Shown here: piece by piece, positions 8,939-17,239 of the stretch | How positions within the stretch are numbered: position 1 is the stretch's first letter | Layout of the letters: each line of letters begins with the position of its first letter | Source: DMER01 sp003451645 | Lineage (GTDB): Bacteria; Pseudomonadota; Alphaproteobacteria; Micropepsales; Micropepsaceae | Reading direction: 5' to 3' | DNA: 64,000 nucleotides | NCBI GenBank assembly: GCA_031976175.1 | Contig: DALYLR010000010.1 | Location: 1 to 64,000 of the forward strand | Notes under the pieces: model-generated | Seen by the model: only the letters and a program-made list of their open reading frames with translations | Database searches by the model: none | Told to the model about the DNA's origin: nothing | Translations under genes and position numbers: made by a program

Positions 8939-10108
8939 ATGACCATGCTAAACGCCTTTGCGCTGATCGTGGCTGCAGGACGGGGAAGCCGCGCTGGCGG
9001 GCCCTTGCCGAAGCAATTTCAATGTCTGGGCGGGCGTCCGGTCTTGCGGCATACGGTTGAGACTTTCACAGCCCATCCCAGGATTAGATGCACTTTTGTT
9101 GTCATCCACCCGGACGATCTGGACCATTACAGCCTGGCCTTAGAGGGTTTGGCGCTGCCTCCACCTATTTTAGGCGGCGCCTCGCGGCAGGACAGTGTTC
9201 GGCTCGGGCTTGAGGCCCTTGCTGAGCCAGCGCCGGATCTTGTCCTGATTCACGATGGCGCGAGACCTTTGGTCCAGGCAGCGGAGATTGATGCAGTTCT
9301 TGATGCGCTGGCTGAGGCTGACGGTGCGATTGCGGCCTTACGTGTCCATGACACGCTGAAACGTGTTGCAGACGAAAATGGAAATCAGATCAAAGATACC
9401 GTTGACCGCAAGGGCCTTTGGCGGGCGCTGACGCCGCAAGGATTTCGCTATGGGGCAATCCTCAACGCGCATCGCCAATTCAAGGATCATCCGGCTACTG
9501 ATGATGCTGCGCTGGCTGAACTGGGCGGTTTGCACGTGGCCGTCGTTCAGGGGCATACGGACAATATCAAGATCACAATGAGTGAGGACCTTGTGTTGGC
9601 AGAGCGGCTCCTAGCGTCTCGACTGGCTGATGTTAGAGTTGGTACGGGCTTTGATGTGCATAGGTTAGGACCAGGCGATCATGTTTGGCTCTGCGGGATT
9701 AAGGTCCCGCATTCGGCCGCTCTGATTGGCCATTCGGACGCCGATGTGGGCTTGCACGCGCTGACCGATGCGATTCTCGGAGCGCTTGGTGATGGCGATA
9801 TCGGGCAGCATTTCCCGCCGGGCGACCCGCGCTGGCGCGGTGCGGACTCTAGTCAGTTCTTGCGCCACGCCGTGGAGCGCGTGCAGGCCCGCGGCGGCCT
9901 TGTTGCCCATTTGGATGTGACGCTGATTTGCGAAGCCCCAAAGATTAGTCCTCTGCGGGATCAAATGGGAGCTAGAATCGCAGAGATCGTTCAGATTTCG
10001 CGGGACCGGGTCAGCGTCAAGGCGACAACGACCGAAAAGTTGGGGTTCACCGGACGCCATGAAGGGATTGCCGCCCAAGCGGCCGCAACCATCCGGTTGC
10101 CTGGATGA
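8939..10108 (+). CDS. ispDF: Bifunctional MEP-pathway enzyme IspDF
   Basis: A fusion of 2-C-methyl-D-erythritol 4-phosphate cytidylyltransferase (IspD) and 2,4-cyclodiphosphate synthase (IspF), steps 3 and 5 of the non-mevalonate isoprenoid pathway. The N-terminal IspD half has the nucleotide-binding ALIVAAGRGSRAGG, GGASRQDSVR and IHDGARPLV. The IspF half begins at about residue 223 with RVGTGFDVHRL and carries the metal-binding GFDVH and GHSDADVGLHALTDA, and later KATTTEKLGFTGR. The fusion is common in alphaproteobacteria. The ATG at 8939 (or 8945) is preferred to an upstream TTG because the Rossmann strand begins right after it. dxr, also of this pathway, lies at 54184-55401. The stop overlaps pgpA (ATGA). 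Confidence 0.96.
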   Translation: MTMLNAFALIVAAGRGSRAGGPLPKQFQCLGGRPVLRHTVETFTAHPRIRCTFVVIHPDDLDHYSLALEGLALPPPILGGASRQDSVRLGLEALAEPAPDLVLIHDGARPLVQAAEIDAVLDALAEADGAIAALRVHDTLKRVADENGNQIKDTVDRKGLWRALTPQGFRYGAILNAHRQFKDHPATDDAALAELGGLHVAVVQGHTDNIKITMSEDLVLAERLLASRLADVRVGTGFDVHRLGPGDHVWLCGIKVPHSAALIGHSDADVGLHALTDAILGALGDGDIGQHFPPGDPRWRGADSSQFLRHAVERVQARGGLVAHLDVTLICEAPKISPLRDQMGARIAEIVQISRDRVSVKATTTEKLGFTGRHEGIAAQAAATIRLPG

Positions 10109-10602
10109 GAAACATCTTCGGAGAATTACCTGAGACCTTACCGTTTTGGCATCCGGCTGTGCTGATCGCAACATGGTTTGGCGCGGGATTGTTACCCATA
10201 GGACCGGGCACGTGGGGGTCGGCCGCGGCACTACCCTTTGGGTGGGCGCTCATGGTGCTCGGCGGGCCGATGCTTCTGGCGGTTGCCATCGCTGTCGTGT
10301 TTGCGGCTGGCTGGTGGGCCGCAGATGTGTTCGTCCGTGAACTGAAAGCTGACGACCCGCCAGAAGTTGTAGTCGATGAGGTCGTTGCACAATGGCTGGT
10401 GTTGACCATCACGCCGTTGACCATCGAGGGCTATCTGTCGGCTTTCTTGCTGTTCAGGTTTTTCGATACGTTCAAAATTTGGCCCGCAAGTTGGATTGAT
10501 GAGCAGGTCTCCGGCGCAGCGGGAGTCATGCTCGATGATTTCGTCGCCGGCCTGTTCGCCTTTGCAGGGATGGCGGCTGTGCTGTACGTTCAGAGCTTAT
10601 GA
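10105..10602 (+). CDS. pgpA: Phosphatidylglycerophosphatase A
   Basis: Integral inner-membrane phosphatase that converts phosphatidylglycerophosphate to phosphatidylglycerol. The 165-residue product has the PgpA signature: GLLPIGPGTWGS near residue 30, the acidic DDPPEVVVDEVVAQW around 84-98, and the C-terminal RFFDTFKIWPASWID, with hydrophobic helices between. The start and stop codons overlap ispDF and cinA by four bases each, so the three genes form one tightly coupled unit. Confidence 0.93.
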   Translation: MRNIFGELPETLPFWHPAVLIATWFGAGLLPIGPGTWGSAAALPFGWALMVLGGPMLLAVAIAVVFAAGWWAADVFVRELKADDPPEVVVDEVVAQWLVLTITPLTIEGYLSAFLLFRFFDTFKIWPASWIDEQVSGAAGVMLDDFVAGLFAFAGMAAVLYVQSL

Positions 10603-11105
10603 GCACACTATTTTCTGCGACGATCGATGATCTCAGTCGGCAAGTGCTGGCCGAGGCCCGCGCGCGCGGGATCAAGGTTGTCACCGCTGAAAGCTGCACG
10701 GGTGGTCTTGTTGGGGGCGCCCTGACGGACATTGCCGGGTCATCCGATGTCTTTGAGCGCGGTTACATCACCTATTCCAATGTTGCTAAGATGCAAGTGT
10801 TGGGGGTCCCGGACGACATTCTCAAGGACCACGGTGCCGTTAGCATGCAGTGCGCGTCTGCCATGGCGCACGGCGCCTTGCGGGCGGCCGCTGCTGGCGC
10901 TTCTGTGGCGATTACGGGGATCGCGGGACCCGGCGGTGGTAGTGCTGCAAAACCTGTTGGCCTCGTTCACTTTGCGGCAGCAACACCATCCCACAAGGTG
11001 ATCACCCTTGAGAAGCGGTTCGGGGATGCAGGCCGCACTATGGTCCGCCTGCTGAGTGTCGAAACTGCACTTGGCTTGCTGCTTAGCGCCATTCGTCAGA
11101 CCTGA
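10599..11105 (+). CDS. CinA C-terminal domain protein, probable nicotinamide-nucleotide amidase
   Basis: The 168-residue product corresponds to the stand-alone C-terminal domain of CinA, the PncC-type amidase that deamidates nicotinamide mononucleotide in pyridine nucleotide recycling. Family marks are TAESCTGGLVGGALTDIAGSS, YSNVAKMQVLGV and the glycine-rich ITGIAGPGGGS. The N-terminal molybdopterin-like domain of full CinA is absent, as in many proteobacterial homologues. It overlaps pgpA by ATGA. Its 3' end overlaps the 3' end of the convergent ratA gene by 23 bases. Confidence 0.9.
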   Translation: MSTLFSATIDDLSRQVLAEARARGIKVVTAESCTGGLVGGALTDIAGSSDVFERGYITYSNVAKMQVLGVPDDILKDHGAVSMQCASAMAHGALRAAAAGASVAITGIAGPGGGSAAKPVGLVHFAAATPSHKVITLEKRFGDAGRTMVRLLSVETALGLLLSAIRQT

Positions 11106-11565
11106 CCGCGTCCACAGACCTTCCAAATAGGACGCGCGCGCGCTGCTCAAAGGCATTGGCCATGCGCGCAACCGCACTGCCAAAGACCATGGTCATAACC
11201 GCCTGCAGCGACCGGCTTTTGAGAGAGAAGTCCACATTGCATTCGATGAGCGAGGCGCCAGGGCCCCGAGGCGTGATCCGCCATCGCGTGTTCAAATGCG
11301 AGAACGGCCCTTTGACGTGAACGGCCTCGATCAAGCTTTGAGCCGGGTCGATCGTCACCCGGCTGGTGTAGGGCTCACGGATAGCAGCAAAAACGACAGT
11401 GAGCTCTGCGTTCACCACCGTGATGCCATCGATGGTTTGCGGCTCGCCAAGCTTGGCGTTGGCGCACCAAGGCAGGAATTCCGGATAGCGCTCAATATCG
11501 GCAATAAGGCCGAACATTTGTTGCGCGGGGTACGGAACAATCCGCCTCTCACTGTGCTGCGGCAT
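11083..11565 (-). CDS. RatA/COQ10-like START-fold protein
   Basis: A 160-residue START/polyketide-cyclase-like protein of the RatA/COQ10 family. Family members bind ubiquinone-like lipids (COQ10), and E. coli RatA has been reported to interfere with 70S assembly; the role here is unproven. Typical segments are the N-terminal HSERRIVPYPAQQMFGLIAD, YPEFLPWC, GPFSHLNTRW and FEQRA near the end. The ATG at 11565 was chosen over a TTG at 11601. It begins 17 bases inside the 3' end of lipA, so translation is probably coupled to lipA. Confidence 0.85.
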   Translation of the reverse strand: MPQHSERRIVPYPAQQMFGLIADIERYPEFLPWCANAKLGEPQTIDGITVVNAELTVVFAAIREPYTSRVTIDPAQSLIEAVHVKGPFSHLNTRWRITPRGPGASLIECNVDFSLKSRSLQAVMTMVFGSAVARMANAFEQRARVLFGRSVDAVRSDEWR

Positions 11566-12520
11566 GGTTTTGCCTCTGCCGGGCAGCTTTGAGCCGGGCA
11601 AAGTCCTCTCCAGCGTGGTGCGAGGACCGAGTCAATGGCGACGCCGAGACCATCAAGAACCCTTTGGCATAGGCAATCTCTTCCAAAGCCTTGAATTCCT
11701 CTGGCGTCCAGAACCGGTCGAGGGCGGCGTGACGGCGCGAGGGCTGCAAGTACTGGCCAATTGTTAAGAAATCGACGTTTGCAGCGCGCAGATCGTCCAT
11801 AACCTGCATGATTTCTTCGCGGGTTTCGCCCAAACCCACCATCAGCCCGGATTTGGTGAAAGTCTCCGGGTCGATCTCCTTTGCCTGTTGCAAAAGACGG
11901 AGCGAGACGAAATAGCGGGCACCGGGCCTGATCTTCAAATAAAGGCGGGGGACAGTTTCGAGATTGTGATTGAAGACATCGGGCTTGGCCGCGATGACCG
12001 CTTCCAAGGCATTGGTCTTGCGCAAGAAATCGGGGGTCAGTACCTCAATGGTCGTTTGCGGGCTTCCGGCGCGCACCGCGCGAATGACGGCGGCAAAGTG
12101 CGCGGCGCCGCCATCGGCTAGATCATCCCGGTCGACGGACGTGATCACCGCATGAGACAGGCCCAACTTTGCGATTGCATCGGCAATCTTGTCGGGTTCG
12201 GCGGGATCGAGTGGTCCAGGCATGCCCGTCTTTACGTCGCAAAAGCTGCAGGCGCGCGTGCAGGTATCGCCCATGATCATGAACGTCGCATGCTTCTGGG
12301 CCCAGCATTCGCCAACATTGGGGCAGCCTGCCTCTTCACAGACCGTATGCAGGCCGTGCTCGCGCACGATCGCTTTGGTGTCGGCATAGGCCTTGGAGGT
12401 TGGCGCCTTTACCCTGATCCAGTCGGGCTTGCGAGGGATATCATTTTGCGGCCGGTCCCGTTTCTCAGGGTGCCTCAGGGCGCGCAGGTCTCTGCTGGAT
12501 TGGTCAAACACGGTTGCCAT
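11549..12520 (-). CDS. lipA: Lipoyl synthase LipA
   Basis: Radical-SAM enzyme that inserts two sulfurs into protein-bound octanoyl groups to make lipoyl cofactors. Both iron-sulfur sites are visible: the auxiliary cluster cysteines in CEEAGCPNVGEC (about C61, C66, C72) and the radical-SAM CTRACSFC (about C87, C91, C94). The C-terminal RSSHHAGE carries the conserved serine. The 323-residue length is normal. It lies near the pyruvate dehydrogenase genes whose lipoyl domain needs this cofactor, but is separated from lpd by three unrelated genes at 12570-15748. Confidence 0.97.
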   Translation of the reverse strand: MATVFDQSSRDLRALRHPEKRDRPQNDIPRKPDWIRVKAPTSKAYADTKAIVREHGLHTVCEEAGCPNVGECWAQKHATFMIMGDTCTRACSFCDVKTGMPGPLDPAEPDKIADAIAKLGLSHAVITSVDRDDLADGGAAHFAAVIRAVRAGSPQTTIEVLTPDFLRKTNALEAVIAAKPDVFNHNLETVPRLYLKIRPGARYFVSLRLLQQAKEIDPETFTKSGLMVGLGETREEIMQVMDDLRAANVDFLTIGQYLQPSRRHAALDRFWTPEEFKALEEIAYAKGFLMVSASPLTRSSHHAGEDFARLKAARQRQNHAAAQ

Positions 12521-12569
12521 TGTGCAGATATAGGCGATTTGCAGGACGAGGGCGAGAGGGCGGCCCTCC

Positions 12570-13400
12570 TTACGTTGCGCGCTCCAACAGGACGTTTAGC
12601 CGCGTCTGTCCGCCTACCTTGTACCCCTTGCTGCAAACATGGGCCGTCAAATCAAGGGTCCAACGGGGGTTCCCGTGCTCCATGACGATCAGTTGGGGCC
12701 ACTGAGCGCGCGGCGCCATTTCAAAAAAGGGAACAAGAACGGACGGTTCGGCCCCTTCAACGTCGATTTTGAGTGCTCTTACAGCGGCGATTCCACGCTC
12801 GTCCAGAAGCTGGGCCAGAGGTGCTATTGGCACGGTGACGACGCCGTCGTGCGCCCCGGCTTCCGCAATCCTCCCCTCCCCTTGATTGCCGGTCCCAAGC
12901 TGAAATTCAACCGTCCCGGCGTGGGCACCAACAGCCTTTGCGATGATCTCGATTGGCAATTCCGGATTGAGCTGGACGTTTACCCTAAGGCGTTCGAGCA
13001 CCTGCGGTTGGGGTTCACAGGCGAGCACTCGGCCCTCAGTGCCGACATACCGCGCCATAAACAGACTATAGGCCCCGACATTTGCACCCACATCAACCGC
13101 GACGTCACCGGGACGCAACACCTCCGCAAGCGCCGCCCGCTCTTGCGGGTCGAAGTGCTGTGGCTGGATGAGAAGCCGCCGCTCGGCAATATTGCGCTGA
13201 CCATCCAGGCGCATCCGCAAGCCAAAGACCTCCGTGTCGATAGGCCGGCCCATTGCGCCTTTCACAAGTTTGCGCAGCCAAAGGGCCAATCTTTTGCCGA
13301 TGGCGCCCGAGGGCATCGCGCGAGTCAGAGCGATAATGCGTGCCTCGCCCGGCGTTAGGGCAAAGGTGCCAAAGGGCGGTGTTACCAAAATTTCATCCAT
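12570..13400 (-). CDS. FkbM-family methyltransferase
   Basis: A SAM-dependent methyltransferase of the FkbM type, whose members O-methylate sugars or secondary metabolites. SAM motif I is VDVGANVGAYS (about residues 102-112), followed by ACEPQPQVLERLRVN (motif II, acidic ribose contact), and later KIDVEGAE, the FkbM hallmark. The substrate cannot be read from the sequence. Start choice is uncertain: ATG at 13400 gives 276 residues, a TTG at 13460 would add 20; neither has a clear Shine-Dalgarno. It is divergent from the acyl-activating enzyme gene and lies between lipA and lpd, genes that are often close in this class, so it looks like part of an accessory insertion. Confidence 0.82.
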   Translation of the reverse strand: MDEILVTPPFGTFALTPGEARIIALTRAMPSGAIGKRLALWLRKLVKGAMGRPIDTEVFGLRMRLDGQRNIAERRLLIQPQHFDPQERAALAEVLRPGDVAVDVGANVGAYSLFMARYVGTEGRVLACEPQPQVLERLRVNVQLNPELPIEIIAKAVGAHAGTVEFQLGTGNQGEGRIAEAGAHDGVVTVPIAPLAQLLDERGIAAVRALKIDVEGAEPSVLVPFFEMAPRAQWPQLIVMEHGNPRWTLDLTAHVCSKGYKVGGQTRLNVLLERAT

Positions 13401-13578
13401 AGGCGCGCTGTCGACCTCGCTTTTGGCTGCAGGATCATAGGGATAGCCCAACGGACGCAAGAGTATTGCAAAATCATGCCCTTGTCTTGAACGGGCTTTG
13501 GGATAGCTTTGCTACCACAAGGCATCAGCCTAACGCTTCTGCCGCAGAACAATTGCGCCACATAGGGAGTGTCCACCC

Positions 13579-15243
13579 TTGAACGTCCCCGCCCGCCACC
13601 TGCCCTTCAATCAAAAGAATGCCGAAAAGAATGTCGTGTCGGCGCTACTTGATGCGCGCAACACCTATGGCGGCAAACGCCAGATCATGATCGACGGCGA
13701 TGAGCGCGTCATGACTTATGACGATATCTTGCGGGCAGCCTTCGCACTCGGCTCTGCAATCCGTAAGCATACAAAACGTGGCGAGAATGTCGGCGTGCTT
13801 CTGCCGACAGGTGTGGGTGCGGTCATCACGTTCTTCGCCCTGCATGCCTATGGGCGCGTGCCCGCGATGCTCAATTTCACCGCAGGGGAAAAAGGCCTGA
13901 AGGCCGCATGTGCGGCGGCCGAGATTTCCGTTGTGCTCACCGCGCATAAATTTGTCGAGATCGGGAAGTTTGAAGACCTTATTGAGCAAATGAAGTCCAC
14001 TGTGAAGTTCGTCTATCTGGAAGAGGTGCGAGAGAAACTGAGCCTTGTCGACAAGCTGCATGGCGCCGCCGGGCCCATTGCGCCATGGCTGATTCAATCG
14101 CGCCGCGGCCCATCGGATGTTGGCGTTGTTCTCTTCACTTCGGGCACAGAGGGCGAGCCAAAGGGTGTCGTTCTGAGCCACCGCAATTTGCTGGCTAATG
14201 TCGAGCAGGTGCGCAGTCACATCCAACTCTATGACAGCGACATTGTTTTCAATCCCCTGCCGACATTCCATTGTTTTGGGCTGACGGTCGGATCGCTGAT
14301 GCCATTGTTACTGGGCCTCAAGGCGGTGCAGCACCCCTCCCCTTTACAAGCGCGCACGATTGCAACGCGCGTTCGCGATACCGGCGCCACCATCCTGTTG
14401 TCGACCGATACGTTTATCTCGCAATATGCGCGCGCAGGCGATCAAGGAGACCTGAACTCCGTGCGCCTCGCGGTGTGCGGTGCCGAGCGCGTCCGTGACG
14501 AGACCCGCCAATTGGTCAGGCGCAAATACAACATCGAGATTTTGGAAGGTTACGGTGTTACCGAGGCCGCGCCCGTCGTTGCCGCCAACCAAATCGGTGC
14601 AAACAAGTTAGGCACTGTGGGGCGGCTGTTGTCGGGCATGGACTATAAATTGGAGCCGGTTGAGGGCATTCCCGACGCCGGCCGCCTGCATATTCGTGGG
14701 CCCAATATCATGATGGGCTATCTCAAAAGCGACAAACCAGGCGTGCTGCAACCCTTGCCGGAAGGCTGGCACGATACCGGCGATGTGGTGAGTGTGGACC
14801 CTGAGGGCTACATCGCCATTCGGGGCCGGGTGAAGCGCTTTGCCAAGATTGGCGGCGAGATGGTTTCACTGGCGGTTGTCGAGAATTGCGCCTCCGCGCT
14901 TTGGCCCGACCACATGCATGCAGCGGTCTCCGTTCCTGACGACCGCAAGGGTGAGCAGATCCTGTTGGTCACCGATGCGCCGCAGGCCAACCGGGGTGAA
15001 CTGATTGCCTGGGCGCGTAATCATGGGGTGCCGGAGCTGGCGGTCCCGCGGCACATTGTGCATACCGAGGCTGTTCCTGTGCTGGGAACCGGCAAGACGG
15101 ACTATGTGCGCGTCAAGCAGTTGGCGCTAGAAGGCGACACTCATAAGGCACCTTCCTTGGTGCAGGAGGTGCCGTTGCAGCAGGCTGCCCAAACGCCAAG
15201 GACGGAAGGGCAAAGCGACGCCGCAGGACCTGCAGCAGAATAG
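13579..15243 (+). CDS. AMP-forming acyl-activating enzyme (acyl-ACP/acyl-CoA synthetase)
   Basis: A 554-residue ANL-superfamily ligase that would adenylate a carboxylic acid and pass it to CoA or ACP. The P-loop is LFTSGTEGEPKGVVLSH (about 185-201), followed by EGYGVTEAAPV and the WHDTGDVV-RGRVKRFAKIGGEMVS hinge region; the C-terminal catalytic Lys would be in VLGTGKTDYV. The P-loop and the following HRNLLAN resemble the synthetase half of E. coli Aas (acyl-ACP synthetase/lysophospholipid acyltransferase), but no acyltransferase domain is present. The TTG start is the first one in the frame and has AGGGAG about 9 bases upstream. The substrate is unknown; a fatty acid is most likely. The convergent MarR gene ends 13 bases away. 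Confidence 0.85.
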   Translation: MNVPARHLPFNQKNAEKNVVSALLDARNTYGGKRQIMIDGDERVMTYDDILRAAFALGSAIRKHTKRGENVGVLLPTGVGAVITFFALHAYGRVPAMLNFTAGEKGLKAACAAAEISVVLTAHKFVEIGKFEDLIEQMKSTVKFVYLEEVREKLSLVDKLHGAAGPIAPWLIQSRRGPSDVGVVLFTSGTEGEPKGVVLSHRNLLANVEQVRSHIQLYDSDIVFNPLPTFHCFGLTVGSLMPLLLGLKAVQHPSPLQARTIATRVRDTGATILLSTDTFISQYARAGDQGDLNSVRLAVCGAERVRDETRQLVRRKYNIEILEGYGVTEAAPVVAANQIGANKLGTVGRLLSGMDYKLEPVEGIPDAGRLHIRGPNIMMGYLKSDKPGVLQPLPEGWHDTGDVVSVDPEGYIAIRGRVKRFAKIGGEMVSLAVVENCASALWPDHMHAAVSVPDDRKGEQILLVTDAPQANRGELIAWARNHGVPELAVPRHIVHTEAVPVLGTGKTDYVRVKQLALEGDTHKAPSLVQEVPLQQAAQTPRTEGQSDAAGPAAE

Positions 15244-15256
15244 CTCTTCCCGTTGA

Positions 15257-15748
15257 TCATTGGCGGCGCGACAAGAGCGCCTCAACCCGCGCGGCCATAC
15301 GGCGGCGGGTGAGCGCCACTTCAATGGTCTCCAGATTGTTCAAAAACTCTGGCGTCGTTTCGGCGCACAAAGCTTGCGTCGCCATCGTAATCGCCTGCCA
15401 GAGAGGTTGCAGGTCATGAGCCAGCTGACGGCATTTGGGCGTCAATAACAGCCTCTGACGGCGCATATCCTTAGGATCGGTTTCGAGCGTCACCAGGCCC
15501 TCGCTATGCAGCCTCGCCTTAATCTGGGAGATGGTTGAGACGCCGATGCCTGTCTGGGCGGACAATTCACTGGCGGTGAGCGGCCCATGATCCAGAAGTG
15601 CAATTACAACAGGGTACCAGCACGGATCGAAATAGTGCCCGTGGCTTTGATAGATTTCCCGCACCTCACGGTCCAAACGTTCGGACAGCCGCCTGATGCG
15701 GCAGCCAAACGCGCCAAAGCCCTTTTTGTTGATCAATTCCCCCGACAT
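15257..15748 (-). CDS. MarR-family transcriptional regulator
   Basis: A 163-residue winged-helix regulator. The DNA-binding region runs about 50-115: LTASELSAQTGIGVSTISQIKARL is the helix-turn-helix and LVTLETDPKDMRRQRLLLT is the wing with the conserved D-R. MarR proteins usually sense small aromatic or acyl ligands and repress nearby genes, so the convergent acyl-activating enzyme is a plausible but unproven target. The ATG is followed by MSGELINKK. Inverted repeats at 15766-15779 and 15803-15829 lie in its upstream region. Confidence 0.85.
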   Translation of the reverse strand: MSGELINKKGFGAFGCRIRRLSERLDREVREIYQSHGHYFDPCWYPVVIALLDHGPLTASELSAQTGIGVSTISQIKARLHSEGLVTLETDPKDMRRQRLLLTPKCRQLAHDLQPLWQAITMATQALCAETTPEFLNNLETIEVALTRRRMAARVEALLSRRQ

Positions 15749-15765
15749 GGGCGCAGAATATGTCT

Positions 15766-15779
15766 CTCCGCATCCGGAG
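15766..15779. promoter_or_regulatory. Small palindrome upstream of marR
   Basis: CTCCG-CATC-CGGAG is a 5+5 inverted repeat, 18 bases before the marR start codon and 55 bases past the lpd stop. It could be an autoregulatory operator or a weak hairpin. No T-run follows on either strand. Confidence 0.2.
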
Positions 15780-15802
15780 CAATTTAAAGCGATGACAGAG
15801 AT

Positions 15803-15829
15803 TTCACAGCTGCGTGAGAAGTCTGTGAA
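15803..15829 (-). terminator. Inverted repeat after lpd, possible 3' hairpin
   Basis: TTCACAG-N13-CTGTGAA gives a 7-base-pair perfect stem starting five bases after the lpd stop. The position suits the 3' hairpin of the pyruvate dehydrogenase transcript, but no U-rich tract follows, so it is not a canonical intrinsic terminator. It could equally be an operator for the downstream marR gene. Confidence 0.3.
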
Positions 15830-15834
15830 GGGTG

Positions 15835-17232
15835 TCAGATATGCAGCGCCTTGCCATAAGCGTCCAGCACCGCCTCATGCATCATTTCGCTGAGCGTGGG
15901 ATGCGGGAAAATCGTGGCCATGAGGTCGGCCTCGGTTGCCTCTAGCGTACGCGCGATGCCATAGCCTTGGATCAGCTCGGTCACCTCCGCGCCAATCATA
16001 TGGGCGCCCAGAAGCTCCCCTGTATCGGCATCGAACACGGTTTTGACCAAGCCCTCAGAATCGCCGAGCGCAATCGCTTTGCCATTGCCGATGAAGGGAA
16101 AGCGGCCGACCTTAACTTTGTGCCCTGCGGCTTTTGCTTTCGCTTCGGTGAGGCCGACGCTGGCCACTTGCGGCCAGCAATAGGTGCAGCCAGGGATCTT
16201 GGACACGTCCATCGGATGCAGGCCTTTGACGCCCGCGATGCGCTCCGCCGCCAGCACGCCCTCATGCATGGCCTTATGCGCAAGCCAGGGCGCGCCCGCG
16301 ACATCGCCGATGGCATAATGGCCGGGCACACCCGTCTCGCACCATTCATTGATGACGATGTGGCCGCGGTCTGTCTTGATGCCGGCCTTGTCCAGAGCCA
16401 GAGTTTCCGTGTTCCCCGTAATGCCGATGGCGAGGATGGCGCGGTCGAACTCTTGGTTTTCGATCTTGCCGTCTTTGAGCTTGATCCGCGCGCTGACGGT
16501 TTGGCCTTTGGGCTCCAGCGCCTCGACCGAGGCGCCAAGCATCAGCGTCATGCCCTGCTTGATGAAGGCCTTGGCGGCGAGTTGGCTGATCTCCTCATCC
16601 TCGACCGGGAGCACGCGGTCCATGACCTCAACGACGGTCACCTCGGAGCCCAGCGTGCGGTAAAAGCTCGCAAATTCGATGCCGATGGCACCGGAGCCGA
16701 TGACCAGGAGCCGCTTGGGCAGAGCCTCGGCCACCATGGCCTCGCGATAGGTCCAGATAAGCGTGCCATCGGCTTTCAGATGCGGCAGTTCACGCGCCCG
16801 CGCGCCGGTGGCGATGATGATGGATTTGGCGGTGGCCTGGGCCGTGGCGCCCTTGTGCGTCACCGTCAATTGTCCGGGGGCGGAGAATTTGGCCTCCCCG
16901 TCGATCACCGTGACTTTATGCTTCTTCATCAGGAATTTGACGCCATTCGACAATTGCGCGGCGACCTTGCGGCTGCGCTGAATGATGGCGCCGAAGTTAA
17001 AGCGGGGATTGTCGGCCTCGAAGCCGAATTCCTTGAGGCGGTGCAGCAAGTGCCAGATTTCGGAGGAGCGCAACAGCGCCTTGGTCGGGATGCAGCCCCA
17101 ATTGAGGCAGATGCCGCCCATGTTCTCGCGCTCAATAACTGCGGTCTTGAGACCAAGCTGTGTGCAGCGGATCGCGGCCACATAGCCGCCTGGCCCGCCA
17201 CCGATCACGATGGTGTCGAAGGATTGGGTCAT
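15835..17232 (-). CDS. lpd: Dihydrolipoyl dehydrogenase (E3)
   Basis: FAD flavoprotein that reoxidises dihydrolipoyl groups of 2-oxoacid dehydrogenase complexes with NAD+. The 465-residue protein has the FAD site IVIGGGPGGYVAAI, the redox-active disulfide in GGICLNWGCIPTKALL (about C42/C47), the NAD-binding LVIGSGAIGIEFASFY, the second FAD motif YAIGDVAGAPWLAHKAMHEG and the C-terminal active-site HPHPTLSE stretch (FPHPTLSE). It has no N-terminal lipoyl domain. It is the last gene of the pdh cluster, seven bases after pdhC, and so is probably the E3 of this complex. Confidence 0.97.
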   Translation of the reverse strand: MTQSFDTIVIGGGPGGYVAAIRCTQLGLKTAVIERENMGGICLNWGCIPTKALLRSSEIWHLLHRLKEFGFEADNPRFNFGAIIQRSRKVAAQLSNGVKFLMKKHKVTVIDGEAKFSAPGQLTVTHKGATAQATAKSIIIATGARARELPHLKADGTLIWTYREAMVAEALPKRLLVIGSGAIGIEFASFYRTLGSEVTVVEVMDRVLPVEDEEISQLAAKAFIKQGMTLMLGASVEALEPKGQTVSARIKLKDGKIENQEFDRAILAIGITGNTETLALDKAGIKTDRGHIVINEWCETGVPGHYAIGDVAGAPWLAHKAMHEGVLAAERIAGVKGLHPMDVSKIPGCTYCWPQVASVGLTEAKAKAAGHKVKVGRFPFIGNGKAIALGDSEGLVKTVFDADTGELLGAHMIGAEVTELIQGYGIARTLEATEADLMATIFPHPTLSEMMHEAVLDAYGKALHI

Positions 17233-17239
17233 GGCGCCC

